From contig NC_080428.1 of NCBI RefSeq assembly GCF_029873635.1, positions 63,359,957 through 63,423,956 on the forward strand: a stretch of 64,000 bases of DNA, written 5' to 3'. Each line of letters begins with the position of its first letter. Position 1 is the first letter of the stretch. Below are positions 34,260-46,619 of the stretch, piece after piece. The notes beneath the pieces were generated by a model. The model ran no database searches. It saw only the letters and a program-made list of their open reading frames with translations, and had not been told where the DNA came from. A program made the position numbers and the translations under genes. The DNA comes from Malania oleifera (lineage: Eukaryota > Streptophyta > Magnoliopsida > Santalales > Ximeniaceae).

Positions 34260-34271
34260 GCTCTGATACCA
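34260..34271 (-). other. Primer binding site, initiator tRNA-Met type
   Basis: Minus-strand TGGTATCAGAGC, complementary to the 3' end of plant initiator tRNA-Met, two bases past the 5' LTR end. It fixes orientation and the LTR boundary at 34275. Confidence 0.88.
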
Positions 34272-34829
34272 AGCTGTCATGCCTCGAACCCCGAAATGGG
34301 ACCCAATGGTGAAAATATAACCTAACCTGTCCCTGTACCTGATAAAACATCCAAAGATACAGTACAATGGATGAGGGTCCGATCCCGTGGGATTCGCAGG
34401 CACCCTAAACACATCCAATCACAATCACATACGCAGCGGAAAAAGGTCATTCTACATGAACATATATAGTACCATACTAGAGTCTATACAAGAGCAGAAC
34501 ATGGCTCTATTAAAACGTACAAACGGGTGCCCAAATACATCTCAAAATGACAACCCATCAAAAATATAGTCCTACACTTTCCCAAGCGCTAAATGCAGTA
34601 CACCGGCCACTACGCTCCTCACACCAGGACGTTAGTTCCGGTTACTTAGAAGGACCTGTAAAAATGTATGTACAACAGGGTGAGACACCTCTTAGTAAGG
34701 AAGAAGACAGGTTATATTGGTGTGTGGCATTTGAGTGATATCATGATACACTAACATGCATATATCAATAGTCAAAACAATCAAAACAGTTCCAATATTT
34801 TCACAAACCAAGCAATACAATCTGTGTCG

Positions 34830-35110
34830 TCACACCCTTCGGCTCGAAACTGGACTATCTGGTTGTATTTCACACCCTTCGGTAAAAATCGGTAATCTCA
34901 TTGTATTTCACACGCTTCGGCCAACATCGGCAGTCTGGTGATATTTTCACACCCTTCGGCAAACGTTGGCCGTCTGGTGATATTTCACACCCTTCAACAA
35001 ACGCCGGTGCCCCCAGTAACTTGGCAAAGCATCAGCATTGAATTGGTGCATATTTGGTGTTCGCACACCCTTCGGCTCGAAAGCCGGCCAATCTAGTGGT
35101 ATTGCGCACT
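34830..35110 (-). repeat. LTR minisatellite with CACACCCTTCGGC core
   Basis: About six imperfect units of 45-50 bp carrying CACACCCTTCGGC and TCTGGTGATATTT. The same core is seen degraded at 980-1220 in the sister LTR on the plus strand (CCGAAGGGTGTG) and at 29930-29990. Confidence 0.8.
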
Positions 35111-35849
35111 CTTCAGCAAATGGCGGATTTTCAAACCTAGAACAATTCGGAACCCCGTTCCTATTTCACAAAGATATAACATATGGATGCTCATATAACC
35201 AAACAAACCACACCCATTTGGTAATCTAAATCATGGTTTTCCAAACAAATACATTTTAAACAAGTTAAGGCACAACCATCCCAATATCACAGTATAAATC
35301 AACATATACCCACGGTTTTCAACAAAACTAGGAATGCAGCCCGTCGCCCCTTTTTTCCCAAAACTGTAATAATGAAAAAATCATAGTTTTCCCTGTTAGA
35401 TCCCCTCAAATGAGTAGCCAAAACACACACAGGACCGTGAACCTCAGTTCCACCGAGTCCAATTTCAAAATATAACCGATATAAACACAATTCTCCTTAC
35501 CTTTTCCCCGAAAGCAAATCTCGAATTCCAAGGCCCCTAAACAACAAATCAAGTTCCAAAACCTACAAATCATAGTAAACAATATGCTCACAAGACCATT
35601 ATCTACAAAACCACCGGATCGGAATTGAAAACCAAGCTTTACCTCGATTTTTCGCCAAAACTCGAAAATCTCCGAAATGAGATTTCAATCCATAATAATT
35701 GTAGAGAATCCTTCCACGATCCTCGTGGTAACTTTCGATTCTCGATTCTAGTAACGATCGGCGAAGAAATCTAGAGAGAGAGAGAGAGAATAGGGAGAGT
35801 TCTAGAGAGAGAGATAGGATTGAAGTTTTCTTAGTGAAGAAGTAAAGGA

Positions 35850-36060
35850 ATTTCTATTTATAGCCCTTTGGCCCGGCCCAATTCGTCGACAAAATGGTGT
35901 TCTCGTCGACGAATCTTTCACTAACTTCGTCGACGAATTAGTGGCCTCGTCGATGAATCTGAGATCACCGATTTTTTAGAGACTCCTCGGCTTCTTTTGG
36001 TCGACGAGTCTCTGAATTTCGTCGAAGAGAAGAAAAAAGGCTTCGTCGACGAAATATACC
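35850..36060 (-). promoter_or_regulatory. LTR promoter: TCGTCGACGA array and TATA box
   Basis: Seven or eight motif copies lie between 35883 and 36055, directly upstream on the minus strand of CTATAAATAG (about 35853-35862). Confidence 0.6.
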
Positions 36061-36123
36061 ATATTCCCAATTTGCCCCTTTCTTATTTATTTAAACCCAG
36101 TTATCATGGTTCGGGTTCTTACA

Positions 36124-36924
36124 GTTTGTGCCCTAGTTTAGCGCTTTGAATTTTGCTTATCCTGCTCTTTGTATCTGTCTGTGTGTGAATTTGAACGTCT
36201 GAGCGGGGGGGTTCTGGATGGGAGTCCCTGAACTCCTGTTTTGGGTTCTAAACAGGAAGGCACTAAGGTGTACCTCTCTATTGATCCATTTGCACCTTTG
36301 CCTATGGATGCTGCTCTGTAAATCAGAGCTTTCTCAACTCTGAAGCTCTCAATTTAAGAGGGTACTGCTAACTCTCTTCTCCCCAAACTCTCTCTGAATT
36401 TTTTTTTCCAAATTCTGCAGAACCCCTATCTCTAATGCACTATTTTCTCAATTTGGCAGAGTACTCTTATGCTTTTGTTTCTTTCTCCCCTCTTCTCTGA
36501 ATTTTTTTTTTCTTTCTTCTCTCATGTTCACCAGGGTTTCCCTTCTATCTGAGGGTGCATTTTGGAGTCAAAACTCTCTCCACTAACAGATTTGTTAGGG
36601 AATAATCTTATTCTCCGTGATTTCATTTCTCATTTTCTTTTACCATATTTTTTTTGGATTTCAGCTGCTAACAATTTGCGTTGCAATTGTTTTTGTGCAC
36701 AGGTAACCTGGAGGCTCCAGGTGGCAGCCCATGAGTGGACGGCATGGCATCTTCTTTTTATGTTTTATTGTATTTATTTTGTATTTCATTTCCTGCATGT
36801 ACTGGTAGGTAGCTTGTACTGCAACAATTATTTGTAACGTCTTTTTAATTTTTAATTTTTCACTTTTCTAGCTATAATTTTTCCTTGCTGTATTTTCTCC
36901 TTGTGACTTCATAAAGGGTAGGTT
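36124..36924 (-). mobile_element. Ogre left LTR, middle segment
   Basis: Matches 61530-62380 of the right Ogre LTR (GTTTAGCGCTTTGAATTTTG at the left, CTGGAGGCTCCAGGTGGC near 36710, ACTTCATAAAGGG at the right). It lies between the two nested gypsy elements. Confidence 0.85.
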
Positions 36925-37839
36925 TGTAACGACCTGCTTAAATACCATGCTAGGGGTAAACCCAATCATAAACCTAAGCAGCAAGAAGCAGAAACTGAAT
37001 AAACATATTCATATGTAAATATATACAATACAAAACCAATACCAGAGTACTACATGTTCCCCAAAATATACACATATCACTGTTTTCCCAAAATACCAAC
37101 AACCATGCTGGGATATACAAAAACACTCCCAAAATATACTCACTCTCTGACAGGGCACTACTGAAGCCCCTCTATCTGCGAGCCTGGTCTGCTCGTCTAC
37201 CTGGATTATCTGAAAAATGTTTCAGCACTGGGATGAGCCAACGCTCAGTAAGAAGAAATATGTTATTACTAGTGTGTGGCAAATGAGCTACTATATCATG
37301 AAATCTATTTTCAAATAAACATGTATAACTGAATATATAAACAAAGTATAAGTGATAAAATCCACCACCCCTATCCCTATTACTTAACATGGCAGTATTG
37401 GATTTTATTATTCAAAATACTTCTACTATAAGTAAGTATGTTCTTTGTTTCTGCAAATCTATACATACGTAATAATAACTGAAAATGTTCCCTGTGGCTA
37501 TCTGTGTGTCATGACTTACCCTCTCATGATAGGGTTGTGCGGCCCGTAGGCGGGATTTATCTTGGCTGGCCAACCAAGAATAAATCACTATACTTCATCG
37601 GTCGATCTACCCACCTCGACCCATATCTGGATGAGGAGCCTAACCTCTTCAAGGGCCTAGGTGATCGACCTTACTACGTATTATCTAAATAGGTGGTTGC
37701 ACTCATAAAGTAACATAATATTTGTAATAACGGTACCGTACTCTGTAGCTGCATGTCCAACAAGGTATGATACTATATAATATATTTTTATATACAACTA
37801 TCTGAATTACCATGATTCTAAAATAATCGTAATAACCAT

Positions 37840-38050
37840 GATGCTGCATAACTGTACTGTAATTCATATATCGTAGTACTGAGAACTGTATAATTATGAC
37901 ACTGAAACTGCATAATCATAATACTGAAATTGCATAATCATAATACTGAAAATCGTGTAATCATGGTACTGATATTCATAAAATTATGGTACTGAAATAT
38001 CGTAAAATCAGAATACTGAAATATCGTAAAACATATATTCGTACTATATT
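37840..38050 (-). repeat. LTR minisatellite, about 21-bp unit
   Basis: About ten imperfect units of ATAATCATAATACTGAAAT type. The partner LTR has the same array at 44880-45085. Confidence 0.8.
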
Positions 38051-38509
38051 CGTATTCAAAAGCCACACGATATTGTAATACATAATTTTCATCATTTAAT
38101 AATCTGTATAATATTTTAAAAATACCTAGCATAGCATATTTCCCTTACTTGACTACTAGAAAGCCCCTATGGAATACTAGCGTAACACTCGCAGGGCCTC
38201 CTACAAAACACCCTGAAAATAATATTTTCCAGGACAAAATATCAGTATTTTTCTTCCTATATCATTTCTTATAAATACCATAAAACCAATAATAGGTTAA
38301 AAGACCTTACCCTGAATTTGGGATGAAATCCAACTTCGTTTTCCCAACGATCCGCTCCGGCAGACTGGTAGAGAACTTCGCCAGGAGCATCGTGGTAGCC
38401 TCAAATCTTCGATCCGGCGAATGGCGGGGCCAAAATCGAAGAGGGAAGGGGGAGAGTGAAGTAGGGAGAGAGAGGAGAGAGAGACGAGTGTTAAAATGTG
38501 AAAAATTCG

Positions 38510-38765
38510 ATTTTTAGCTATTTATAGGGCCAGATTCGTCGACGAGACATATCACTTCGTCATCGAATCCTTCATTAAATTTGTCGACGAATTTTAGAGT
38601 AGCCAAAAACCTCACTCGGTATTTTCTTGTCAACGAAACCCTGTGTTCGTCGACAAAATTCTTCAGACCTTCGTCGATAAAACCCTGTGTTCATCGACGA
38701 AGCTTGGCAGTTTCCTTGAAATTATTGTATTCTCCAAAATGCAATGTCGTCGACAAAGTCTACGG
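38510..38765 (-). promoter_or_regulatory. LTR promoter: TCGTCGACGA array and TATA box
   Basis: Seven or more motif copies between 38535 and 38760, upstream on the minus strand of CTATAAATAG near 38517. Variants such as TTGTCAACGA and TCGTCGATAA are CpG-transition derivatives. Confidence 0.6.
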
Positions 38766-39160
38766 TCTCCTTCTATTTCTATTTCTATTTCTCTCCCTCT
38801 TCTTATTTAAATACTATTATTCTTAGGGTCACTACATTCTCCCCTCATAAAATTTTGTCCTCGAAATTTACTATCTGTATCTTTACCATACTCTCCATCA
38901 TTCAGTACAAGAAAAGGGTCTACTTATTTTATTACCTGCCCTCACTTATGGCGGAGGAATATCGTGGTTACATGAGTAGTTCTCAGAGATTACAACCATA
39001 AAAGAAAATTTCCCCCAAAACCAAAAGACTACCTAACCTATACTCTACATTACAATTATATTGGACTCAACAGAATAAAATTACCATCTAAGCATATACA
39101 TCAATACTATAATTCATCAAATAAATGGGGATATTTCCGTCTGATTTCATCGTCAAGTTC

Positions 39161-40153
39161 CTATGAGGCTTCTTGAACCGCGTGGTTTCTCCATACAACT
39201 TTTACTAGTGGTATCCTTTTACTGCATAATTCTTGTTCTTTCCTATCCAAAATTTGTACCGAAGCTTCTTCATACGCTAAAGCCTCACTGACTTCTAATT
39301 CTGCATGGCTAATGATATGGGAAGGATCTGGGACGTATTTCCTTAACATAGAAACATGAAATACGTCATGATCTTGAAATAGAGATGGTGGTAAAGCCAA
39401 CCGATAGGCTACAGACCCAATCTTCTCAAGTATCTCAAATGGGCCAATAAACCTAGGGCTCAACTTACCCTTCTTCCCAAATCTCAAGATCCCCTTTAGT
39501 GGAGTTATTCTCAGAAAAACATGATCACCTACTCCAAATTCTAGTTCCTGACGGAAAGTATCTACATAACTTTTTTGCTGACTCTGTGCTACATTGACCC
39601 TATCTTGAATAAGTCAGACTTTATCACATGCTTGCTGAATTATCTTTGGACCCAAAACTCGCCTTTCGCCTACTTCATCCCAGAAAAGAGGAGATCTACA
39701 TCTCCTACCATATAATGCCTCATAGGGTGCCATGCTGATGCTAGCATGATAACTGTTATTATAAGCAAATTCAACTAGCGGCAAAAACTGAATCCAACTA
39801 CCTCCAAAATCTAGCACATGGGCACGAAGCATATCTTCCAATACCTAGATGGTTCTCTCAGTCTGACCATCGGTCTGAGGGTGAAAAGTCGTGCTGAATG
39901 CTAGCTGAGTCCCTAGTGCCTCTTGCAAATTCCTCAAGAACCGTGATGTAAAGAATGGATCACGATCTGAGACTATGGATATCGACACTCCATGGGATCG
40001 AATAATCTCCTGTATGTAAATTTCTGGTAACCGGTTCATAGGGTAGCTAATCTTAATAGGCAGAAAATGCGCTGTCTTCGTCAATCTATCAACTATCACC
40101 CAGATGGCATTCTGACCATGCAATGCAGGTGGCAGCCCAGTAACAAAATCCAT
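39161..40153 (-). pseudogene. Integrase and chromodomain region of gypsy element 2
   Basis: [20 protein letters not shown] and [13 protein letters not shown] (39845-40153), then SYHASISMAPYEALYGRRCR (39614-39841) and LSPRFIGPFEILEKIGSVAY with HDVFHVSMLRKY (39161-39487). Order and wording fit a Tekay-type chromovirus. It is broken. Confidence 0.88.
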
Positions 40154-40471
40154 GAATATATGGTCCTACTTCCACTCGGGAATTAAAAGTGGCTGCAACT
40201 GACCAGCCGGCCTCTGGTGCTTAGCTTTAACCTACTGGCACGTCAAACATTGCTGCACGAACTCTGCTATCTCTCTCTTCATGCCACTCCACTAGAAATA
40301 ATCCTGCCAATCCCTATACATTTTCGTACTGCCAGGATGAACAGTGTATAGAGACCTGTGTGCCTCCTTTAGAATCGTCCTCCTGATACTATCATCTACA
40401 GGCACACACAATCTGGTGCGAAATCTCAGAGCCCCATCATCAAAAAGACTGAACTCCTCCACCTGACCATC

Positions 40472-41783
40472 CTATACTTTTGTTATCACCTCCACTAACT
40501 CTGGATCATCTCTCTGAGTAGCTTTAATCTTTTCATATAATGTGGGCTGTACAACTAAACTGGAAATAAGCACCTGAGGATCATCCTCCACTAATTCCAC
40601 ACCAAGTCTCTCTAAGTCCATCTGAATCGGATGCTGAACTATCGCTGCTAACTGTGCTGTGTCTCCTGATTTACGGCTCAGAGCATCAGCCACCACATTT
40701 GCTTTACCTGGGTGGTAACTGATGGTGCAGTCGTAATCCTTAATGACTTCCAACCACCTCCTCTGTCGCATGTTCAACTCGTTATGTGTAAAGATGTATT
40801 TTAGGCTTTTATGATCAGAAAATATCTCACATCTCTCACTATAAAGGTAATGCCTCCAGATCTTCAGTGCATATACAACCACAACCAATTCTAGATCGTG
40901 AGTAGGGTAGTTCTTTTCATATTCTTTCAGTTGTATGGACGCATACGCTACCACCCTACCATGCTGGATCAGCATACAACCGAGCCCTTTCAAGGACGTA
41001 TCACTGTGGATAACATAACCATCTCCTCCCGATGGTATCGTTAGAACTGGTGCAGTGACGAGCCGCTACTTTAATTCCTAGAAGCTCTGCTCGCATTCTT
41101 CATCCCACACAAATCTGGCATTTTTCCTAGTCAACCGCGTGAGAGGACCTGACGAGGCTGAAAAACCCTCAACAAAATGACGGTAATAACCTGCCAGTCC
41201 TAAGAAGCTCTTGACTTCCTGCACATTTCTCGGCCTAGACCAGTTTACCACCGCGTCAATCTTGCTGGGATCCACTGCTATACCGTCTCCTGAGATCACA
41301 TGGCCTAGAAATGTCACCTTCTTAAGCTAGAACTCACACTTGCTAAACTTAGCATAAAGCTTCCCCTCCCTAAGTGGCTGTAGCACCTGCCTCAAATGCA
41401 CCTCATGCTTCTCAAAACTCCTCGAGTACACCTGTATTTCATCAATGAAAACTACTACAAACTGATCTAGATACTGATGAAACTCTGTTCATCAAGTCCA
41501 TGAACACATCCGGGGCATTCGTCAAACCAAAAGGCATAACAAGAAATTTATAGTGTCCGTACCTGGTCCTGAAGGCTGTCTTCGCAACGTCCTCTACTTT
41601 TACTCTCACTTGATGATACTTGGATCTGAGGTCAATCTTGGAATATACCCGTGTACCCTGGAGCTGATCAAACAAATCGTCTATACGGGGTAGATGATAT
41701 TTATTCTTAATAGTAACCTTGTTTATCTCCTTGTAATCAATGCACATCCTTATGGACCCATCTTTCTTCTTTACTAATAACAT
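40472..41783 (-). pseudogene. Reverse transcriptase and RNase H region of gypsy element 2
   Basis: [56 protein letters not shown] and [15 protein letters not shown] mark reverse transcriptase (41078-41783). [20 protein letters not shown] and [19 protein letters not shown] mark RNase H (40472-40993). It is broken. Confidence 0.9.
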
Positions 41784-41810
41784 TAGAGCTCCCCATGCGG
41801 ATACATGGGG

Positions 41811-43606
41811 TCATATAAACCTCTTGTTCAACAAATTCTGCAACTGCTCCTTTAATTCTCCCAATTCAGCTGGAGCCATACGATATGGGACCTTAGAGAT
41901 TGGCACAGTCCCTGGAGGTAAATCTATAGGAAAATATACCTCACGCACAGGAGGCAACCCTCGTAGCTCCTCTAGAAAAATATCAAGAAATTCTCGTATT
42001 ACTGGAGTGCTGTCAATCTTCAATTTGTTTTCAGATACTTCTTTCACAAATGCTATAAACCCCCGACCTCTATCCAGGAGTAATCTTCCTGCCTGCACGG
42101 CGGATACTAGCTGTGTTGGAGCATGTACTCGTGAACCAATGAATCTGAATTCCTGCTCTCTAGGAGGTCTGAAAATTACTTCTTTCTGGAAACAATCAAT
42201 GCTGGTGTGATTGGCAGCCAACCAATCCATGCCCAGTATTATATCGAACCCACACATCTCAAACACAATAAGATTTGCTGGTAGCACCTTCCCCTTAATT
42301 TCTATCGAATAACCTCTAAGTATCCTCTGACATTTGATCACTGATCTTGATGGCGTTGCTACCAATAGTGCTATATCTAATGTCTGGGTCTCATTCTCAG
42401 ATAATTTAACATAAGATGTAGAAATGAAAGAATGAGTAGCACCCGAGTCAAAGAGAACAATAACTGGGTATGATAGAACAGTAAATGTACCTGTCACCAC
42501 ATCCGTAGAAGCCTCTGCATCACCTGGCGTCAGAGCATATACTCATGTTGGGGCCACATTCCTTTGCTGGCCACCTCGAGGTGCCTGGTATCCTCCCTAA
42601 GCTGCTTGATGTCCTCCCTGATAAGGCCTGGGAGCTGGCACCTAGTCCTTCTGACCTGGGCAATCACGCATCACGTGACCGGGTCTCCCACAAAGATAAC
42701 ATACACCCTTGCCTACTCGGCACTCCCCCAAATGATGTCTCCCACACGTCTGACACACCGGGTAAGTCTGCGCACCCTGGTTCCCACGAGGTGCTACCAT
42801 CTGCCTCTGGTCTCCCCTATCACGACCTCCTCTCCATGAGCCCCTACTAGAGCCAGCCTGGAAACCCTGAGGCGTATGCCTCTTCCTCCAACTCTGAGTT
42901 GCTACACTCCTCTATATACTACTCTCAATAATCGCAGCTCTGTCTACAACCTCTGTGAATGTCTGAACCCTGAAACCAATCACCTGCACAAACAGATTCT
43001 GCCTCAGCCCCTCTTCAAACTTCCTTGCCTTCTTCTTTTCATCAAGTGCTAGATGTGGAGCAAAAAGCGACAACTCGACAAACTGAGCTGCATATTGAGA
43101 TACAGTCATTTTCCCCTATACCAAATGTAGAAACTATGCCGCCTTTGCACTTCGAAAGAAATAGCAGGGAAATACCGCTCTAAGAACATATCCTTGAATC
43201 GGTCTCACGTCACTGGAACTGGAACCGGCCTCTGCTCCTTTATCAGACGCACTGCTCTCCACCAACGCTTCACCTCCCCTATCAACTTAAATGTGGCAAA
43301 TGCTACCTTCTGCTCGTCCATACGTGGAAGCACTGCCAATGTCACTTCGATATCCTGGACCCAATTCTCAGCTACAATCGGGTCATCACCTCTGGAAAAA
43401 GATGGGGATTTCATACGCGTAAACTACTCAATCGAACAGCCACACTCCCCAGAGCTCCTGGCCATCTCAGCCATCACCTGCTGAGTGACACTACGTAGTA
43501 CAACATCTATATCTCCTTCACCTATGCTAGAAGGTCCTAACCTATCCTCCCCAGCATTTGTGCCACTGCTTCTTGGGTCTATCCTAAAAACAAGAAACAC
43601 ACTCAA
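41811..43606 (-). pseudogene. Gag and protease region of gypsy element 2
   Basis: Protease has the DSGATHSF active-site motif with IILGMDWLAAN further on (41811-42500). Upstream lies a Cys/His-rich zinc-knuckle stretch (42690-42760, minus strand) and gag text such as FVELSLFAPHLALDEKKKAR (42912-43109) and VAFATFKLIGEVKRWWRAV (43205-43414). It is broken. Confidence 0.85.
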
Positions 43607-43874
43607 GCACTTTATCTCCTATACAGACCTATCTTGTACCAACCCAAAATTAATTACCTTCCCTGACCTTAACTCGATACCCAGTTCTGTCACCTAGACA
43701 CACGACCCAACAATAGTTTACTATGGTTTTTCTGAAATCATCACCCAAAAAAAAAAGCACAGAAACCACTACGGAAATCCTGTACCCAGACACAGAACAA
43801 TCCCCAAATCCTTTTCCTATACCCTGGTATTGCTTCTATTGCATTCTAAAGTCTACAGAACCTAGCAAACCTAG

Positions 43875-43886
43875 GCTCTGATACCA
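43875..43886 (-). other. Primer binding site, initiator tRNA-Met type
   Basis: Minus-strand TGGTATCAGAGC a few bases past the 5' LTR end at 43890, as in gypsy element 1. Confidence 0.88.
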
Positions 43887-43889
43887 AAC

Positions 43890-43911
43890 TATAACGACCT
43901 ACTTAAATACC

Positions 43912-43942
<31 letters not shown>

Positions 43943-45897
43943 CAATAATATTCTACATGCTCTAATACCATGCTGGGGGTAAACCCAATTATAAACCTAA
44001 GCAGCAAGATGCAGAAACTGAATAAACATATCCATATATAAATATATACAATACAAAACCAATACCAGAGTACTACATGTTCCCCAAAATATACACATAT
44101 CACTATTTTCCCAAAATACCCACAACCATGCTGGGATATACAAAAACACTCCCAAAATATACTCACTCTCTGACAGGGCACTATTGAAGCCCCTCTATCT
44201 GCGAGCCTGGTCTGCTTGCCTACTTAGATTACCTGAAAAATGTTTCAGCACTGGGATGAGCCAACGCTCAGTAAGAAGAAATATGCTATTACTAGTGTGT
44301 GGCAAATGAGCTACTATATCATGAAATCTATTTTCAAATAAACATGTATAACTGAATATATAAACAAAGTATAAGTGATAATATCCACCACCCCTGTCCT
44401 TATTACTTAACATGACGGTATTGGAGTTTATTATTCAAAATACTTCTAGTATAAGTAAGTATGTTCTTTGTTTCTGCAAATCTATACATACGTAATAATA
44501 ACTGAAAATGTTCCCTGCAGCTATCTGTGTGTCATGATTTACCCCCTCATGACCGGGTTGTGTGGCCCATAGGTGGGATTTACCCTGACTGGCCAACCAG
44601 GAATAAATCACTATACTCCATCGGTCAATCTGCCCACCTCAACCCATATCTGGATGGGGAGCCTAACCTCTTCAAGGGCCTAGGTGATCGACATTACCAC
44701 GTATTATCTAAATAGGTGGTTGCACTCATAAAGTAATATAATATATGCAGCAACGGTACCGTGCTCCGTAGCTGCAAGTCCAACAGGGTCTTATACTATA
44801 TATTATATTTCTATATACAACTATCTGAATTACCATGATTCTGAAATAATCGTAATAACCATGATGTTGCATAATTGTACTGTAATTCACACGTCGTAGT
44901 ACTGAGAACTGTATAATCATAACACTGAAATTGTATAATCATAATATCAAAATTGCATAATTATAATACCAAAATTGCATAATCATAATACTGAAAATCG
45001 TGTAATCATGGTGCTGAGATTCATAAAATCATGGTACTGAAATATCGTAAAATTAGAATACTGAAATATCGTAAAACATATATTGGTACTATATTCATAT
45101 TCAAAAGCTACACAATATTGTAATACATAATTTTCATCATTTAATAATCTGTATAATATTTTAAAAATACCTAACAAAGCATATTTCCCTTACCTGACTA
45201 CTGGAAAGCCCCTATGGAATACTAGCCTAAAACCTGCTGGGCCTCCTACAAAACACCCTGAAAACAATATTTTTCATAACAGAATATTAGTATTTTTTTG
45301 CCTATATCATTTCTTATAACTACCATAAGGCCAAAAATAGGTTAAAAGACCTTACCCTGAATTTGGGATGAAATCCAACTTCGTTTCCCCAACGACCCGC
45401 TCTGGCAGACTTGTAGAGAACTTCGCTAAGAGCATCGTGGTAGCCTCAAATCTTCGATCCGGCGATTGGTAGGGCCAAAATTGAAGAGAGAAGGGAGAGA
45501 GTGACGTAGAGAGAGAGAGAGGAATGTTAAAATGTGATAAAAATATGGTTTTAAGCTATTTATAGGGCCAGATTCGTCGACGAATCCTTTATTAAATTCA
45601 TCTACGAAACCCTGTATTCGTCAAAGAAATTCAGAGTAGCCAAAAACCTCACTCGGTATTTTCTCATCGACGAAATTCTTCAGACCTTTGTCGACGAAAC
45701 CTTGTGTTCGTCGACGAATTTCTTCAAACCTTCATTGACGAAACTCTGTGTTCGTCGACGAAGATTGGCAGTTTTCTTGAAATTATTGTATTCTCTAAAA
45801 TGCAATGTTGTCGACGAAGTCTATAGCCTCCTTATATTTCTGTCTCTATTTCTCTCCCTTTTATTATTTAAATACTATTATTCTTCGGGTCACTGCA
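43890..45897 (-). mobile_element. 5' LTR of gypsy element 2
   Basis: Partner of 36925-38836, colinear over its whole length, with an AT-dinucleotide expansion near 43913-43940. It contains the promoter array (45570-45830) and minisatellite (44880-45085). Confidence 0.9.
45560..45835 (-). promoter_or_regulatory. LTR promoter: TCGTCGACGA array and TATA box
   Basis: Eight or so motif copies between 45572 and 45825, upstream on the minus strand of CTATAAATAG near 45557. Confidence 0.6.
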
Positions 45898-46410
45898 AGA
45901 TGCGCATCCAAGTAAAGCATGTAATCTTGACCCAAAATTTTTGACCAATTTTGTCCTAAAAGAAACTGGTGATTTGAAGCATGAATTTAACATCTAAATA
46001 GAAACCCGATTTTAAACTTAAAGGACTCATTTGATTAAAAAAACTCATCAAAAGTTTGAAAGATCTAATTAAACCTTTAAAGCTCAGTTTTCAACCACAC
46101 ATCTCTTAATTTGGAAATCTGACTCAGGGAATGTCATTCAATTTTGAATAAGACTTTTTAGAATGAACTTTAAGGATGAACATTTTTTAGCACTAAATAA
46201 ATCTTTATGAAAAAAAATTTAATTTAAAAACATAGAAGAAAGGACTTAAACAACTTTTCCTAGAATACTAGGACTTGACTCGAAATGACAATGGGGTTCT
46301 AATTTTTTTGAGAAAGGCTTGAATTTGACACGGGGTTCCAATTAGACTTAAAGTCAACTCTGCTACACCAAGTCTTTTCAGGAAAGCCTGGTAAAAATTA
46401 GGGTGTCTAC
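45898..46410 (-). mobile_element. Ogre left LTR, proximal segment
   Basis: Matches 62380-62886 of the right LTR with about 11 differences in 200 bp by eye. It ends GGTGTCTACA, followed on the plus strand by ATTGCTCCTCTTT, the inverse of a polypurine tract, so this is the start of the 3' LTR on the minus strand. Confidence 0.88.
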
Positions 46411-46619
46411 AATTGCTCCTCTTTATAGGCACTGTTGCTTGAGAATAACAGTGGAGCTTGCTCTTCTGTTATTTCTAGAGTAACATGGCTATAAAGATAA
46501 AAGACATCAATTTTTACTAGGCCAGAGCAAATTGATCATCAAGGGATTTTTTTTTTTTTTTTTGTAGTTTTGTTTTTGATTGGTGGATTCCAAGGTATCT
46601 TGTATCAGATTTGAGAATT

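Larger units (their letters stand above)
29352..36123 (-). mobile_element. Tekay/Del-like gypsy element 1 nested in the Ogre LTR
   Basis: Bounded by TGTCATGCC on the left and GGGTTCTTACA on the right. Flanks are GCTTG (29347-29351) and GTTTG (36124-36128), a 5-bp duplication with one difference, and the empty site is seen in the right Ogre LTR near 61525. Minus-strand parts are: 5' LTR (36123-34275), primer site for initiator tRNA-Met (34260-34271), gag and protease region (33724-32786), reverse transcriptase (32656-31835), RNase H (31790-31109), integrase (30790-30461), and the C-terminal integrase/chromodomain region and LTR remnant (30169-29352). It is broken, with several breaks, and its LTRs are unequal. 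Confidence 0.9.
34275..36123 (-). mobile_element. 5' LTR of gypsy element 1
   Basis: 1.85-kb LTR, TGTAAGAACC to GGCATGACA on the minus strand. It holds the CGTCGACG promoter array, a TATA box (CTATAAATAG near 35855), a GA-rich leader, and a minisatellite at 34830-35110 with CACACCCTTCGGC units. It is homologous to the outer LTR at 276-3855, so two members of one family lie in this window. Confidence 0.88.
36925..38836 (-). mobile_element. 3' LTR of gypsy element 2
   Basis: TGTAGTGACC to GGTCGTTACA on the minus strand. It contains the CGTCGACG array (38530-38760), a TATA box, a leader and a 21-bp minisatellite (37840-38050, units like CATAATCATAATACTGAAAT). Confidence 0.9.
36925..45897 (-). 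mobile_element. Tekay/Del-like gypsy element 2 nested in the Ogre LTR
   Basis: LTRs at 36925-38836 (3') and 43890-45897 (5'). The flanks are AGGTT and AGATG where the empty site near 62375 reads AGGTG, so this is a 5-bp duplication with one change on each side. On the minus strand follow a primer site for initiator tRNA-Met (43875-43886), gag (43606-42912), a zinc-knuckle region, protease (42500-41811), reverse transcriptase (41783-41078), RNase H (40993-40472), integrase (40153-39614), an integrase C-terminal/chromodomain region (39487-39161) and a polypurine tract next to 38837. All parts are present in order but the element is broken, with several breaks. LTRs differ by about 6-7 percent by eye. 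Confidence 0.92.

Noticed and set aside
42545-42850. Plus-strand 101-codon frame
   Set aside because: Opposite strand of the gag zinc-knuckle region of gypsy element 2.
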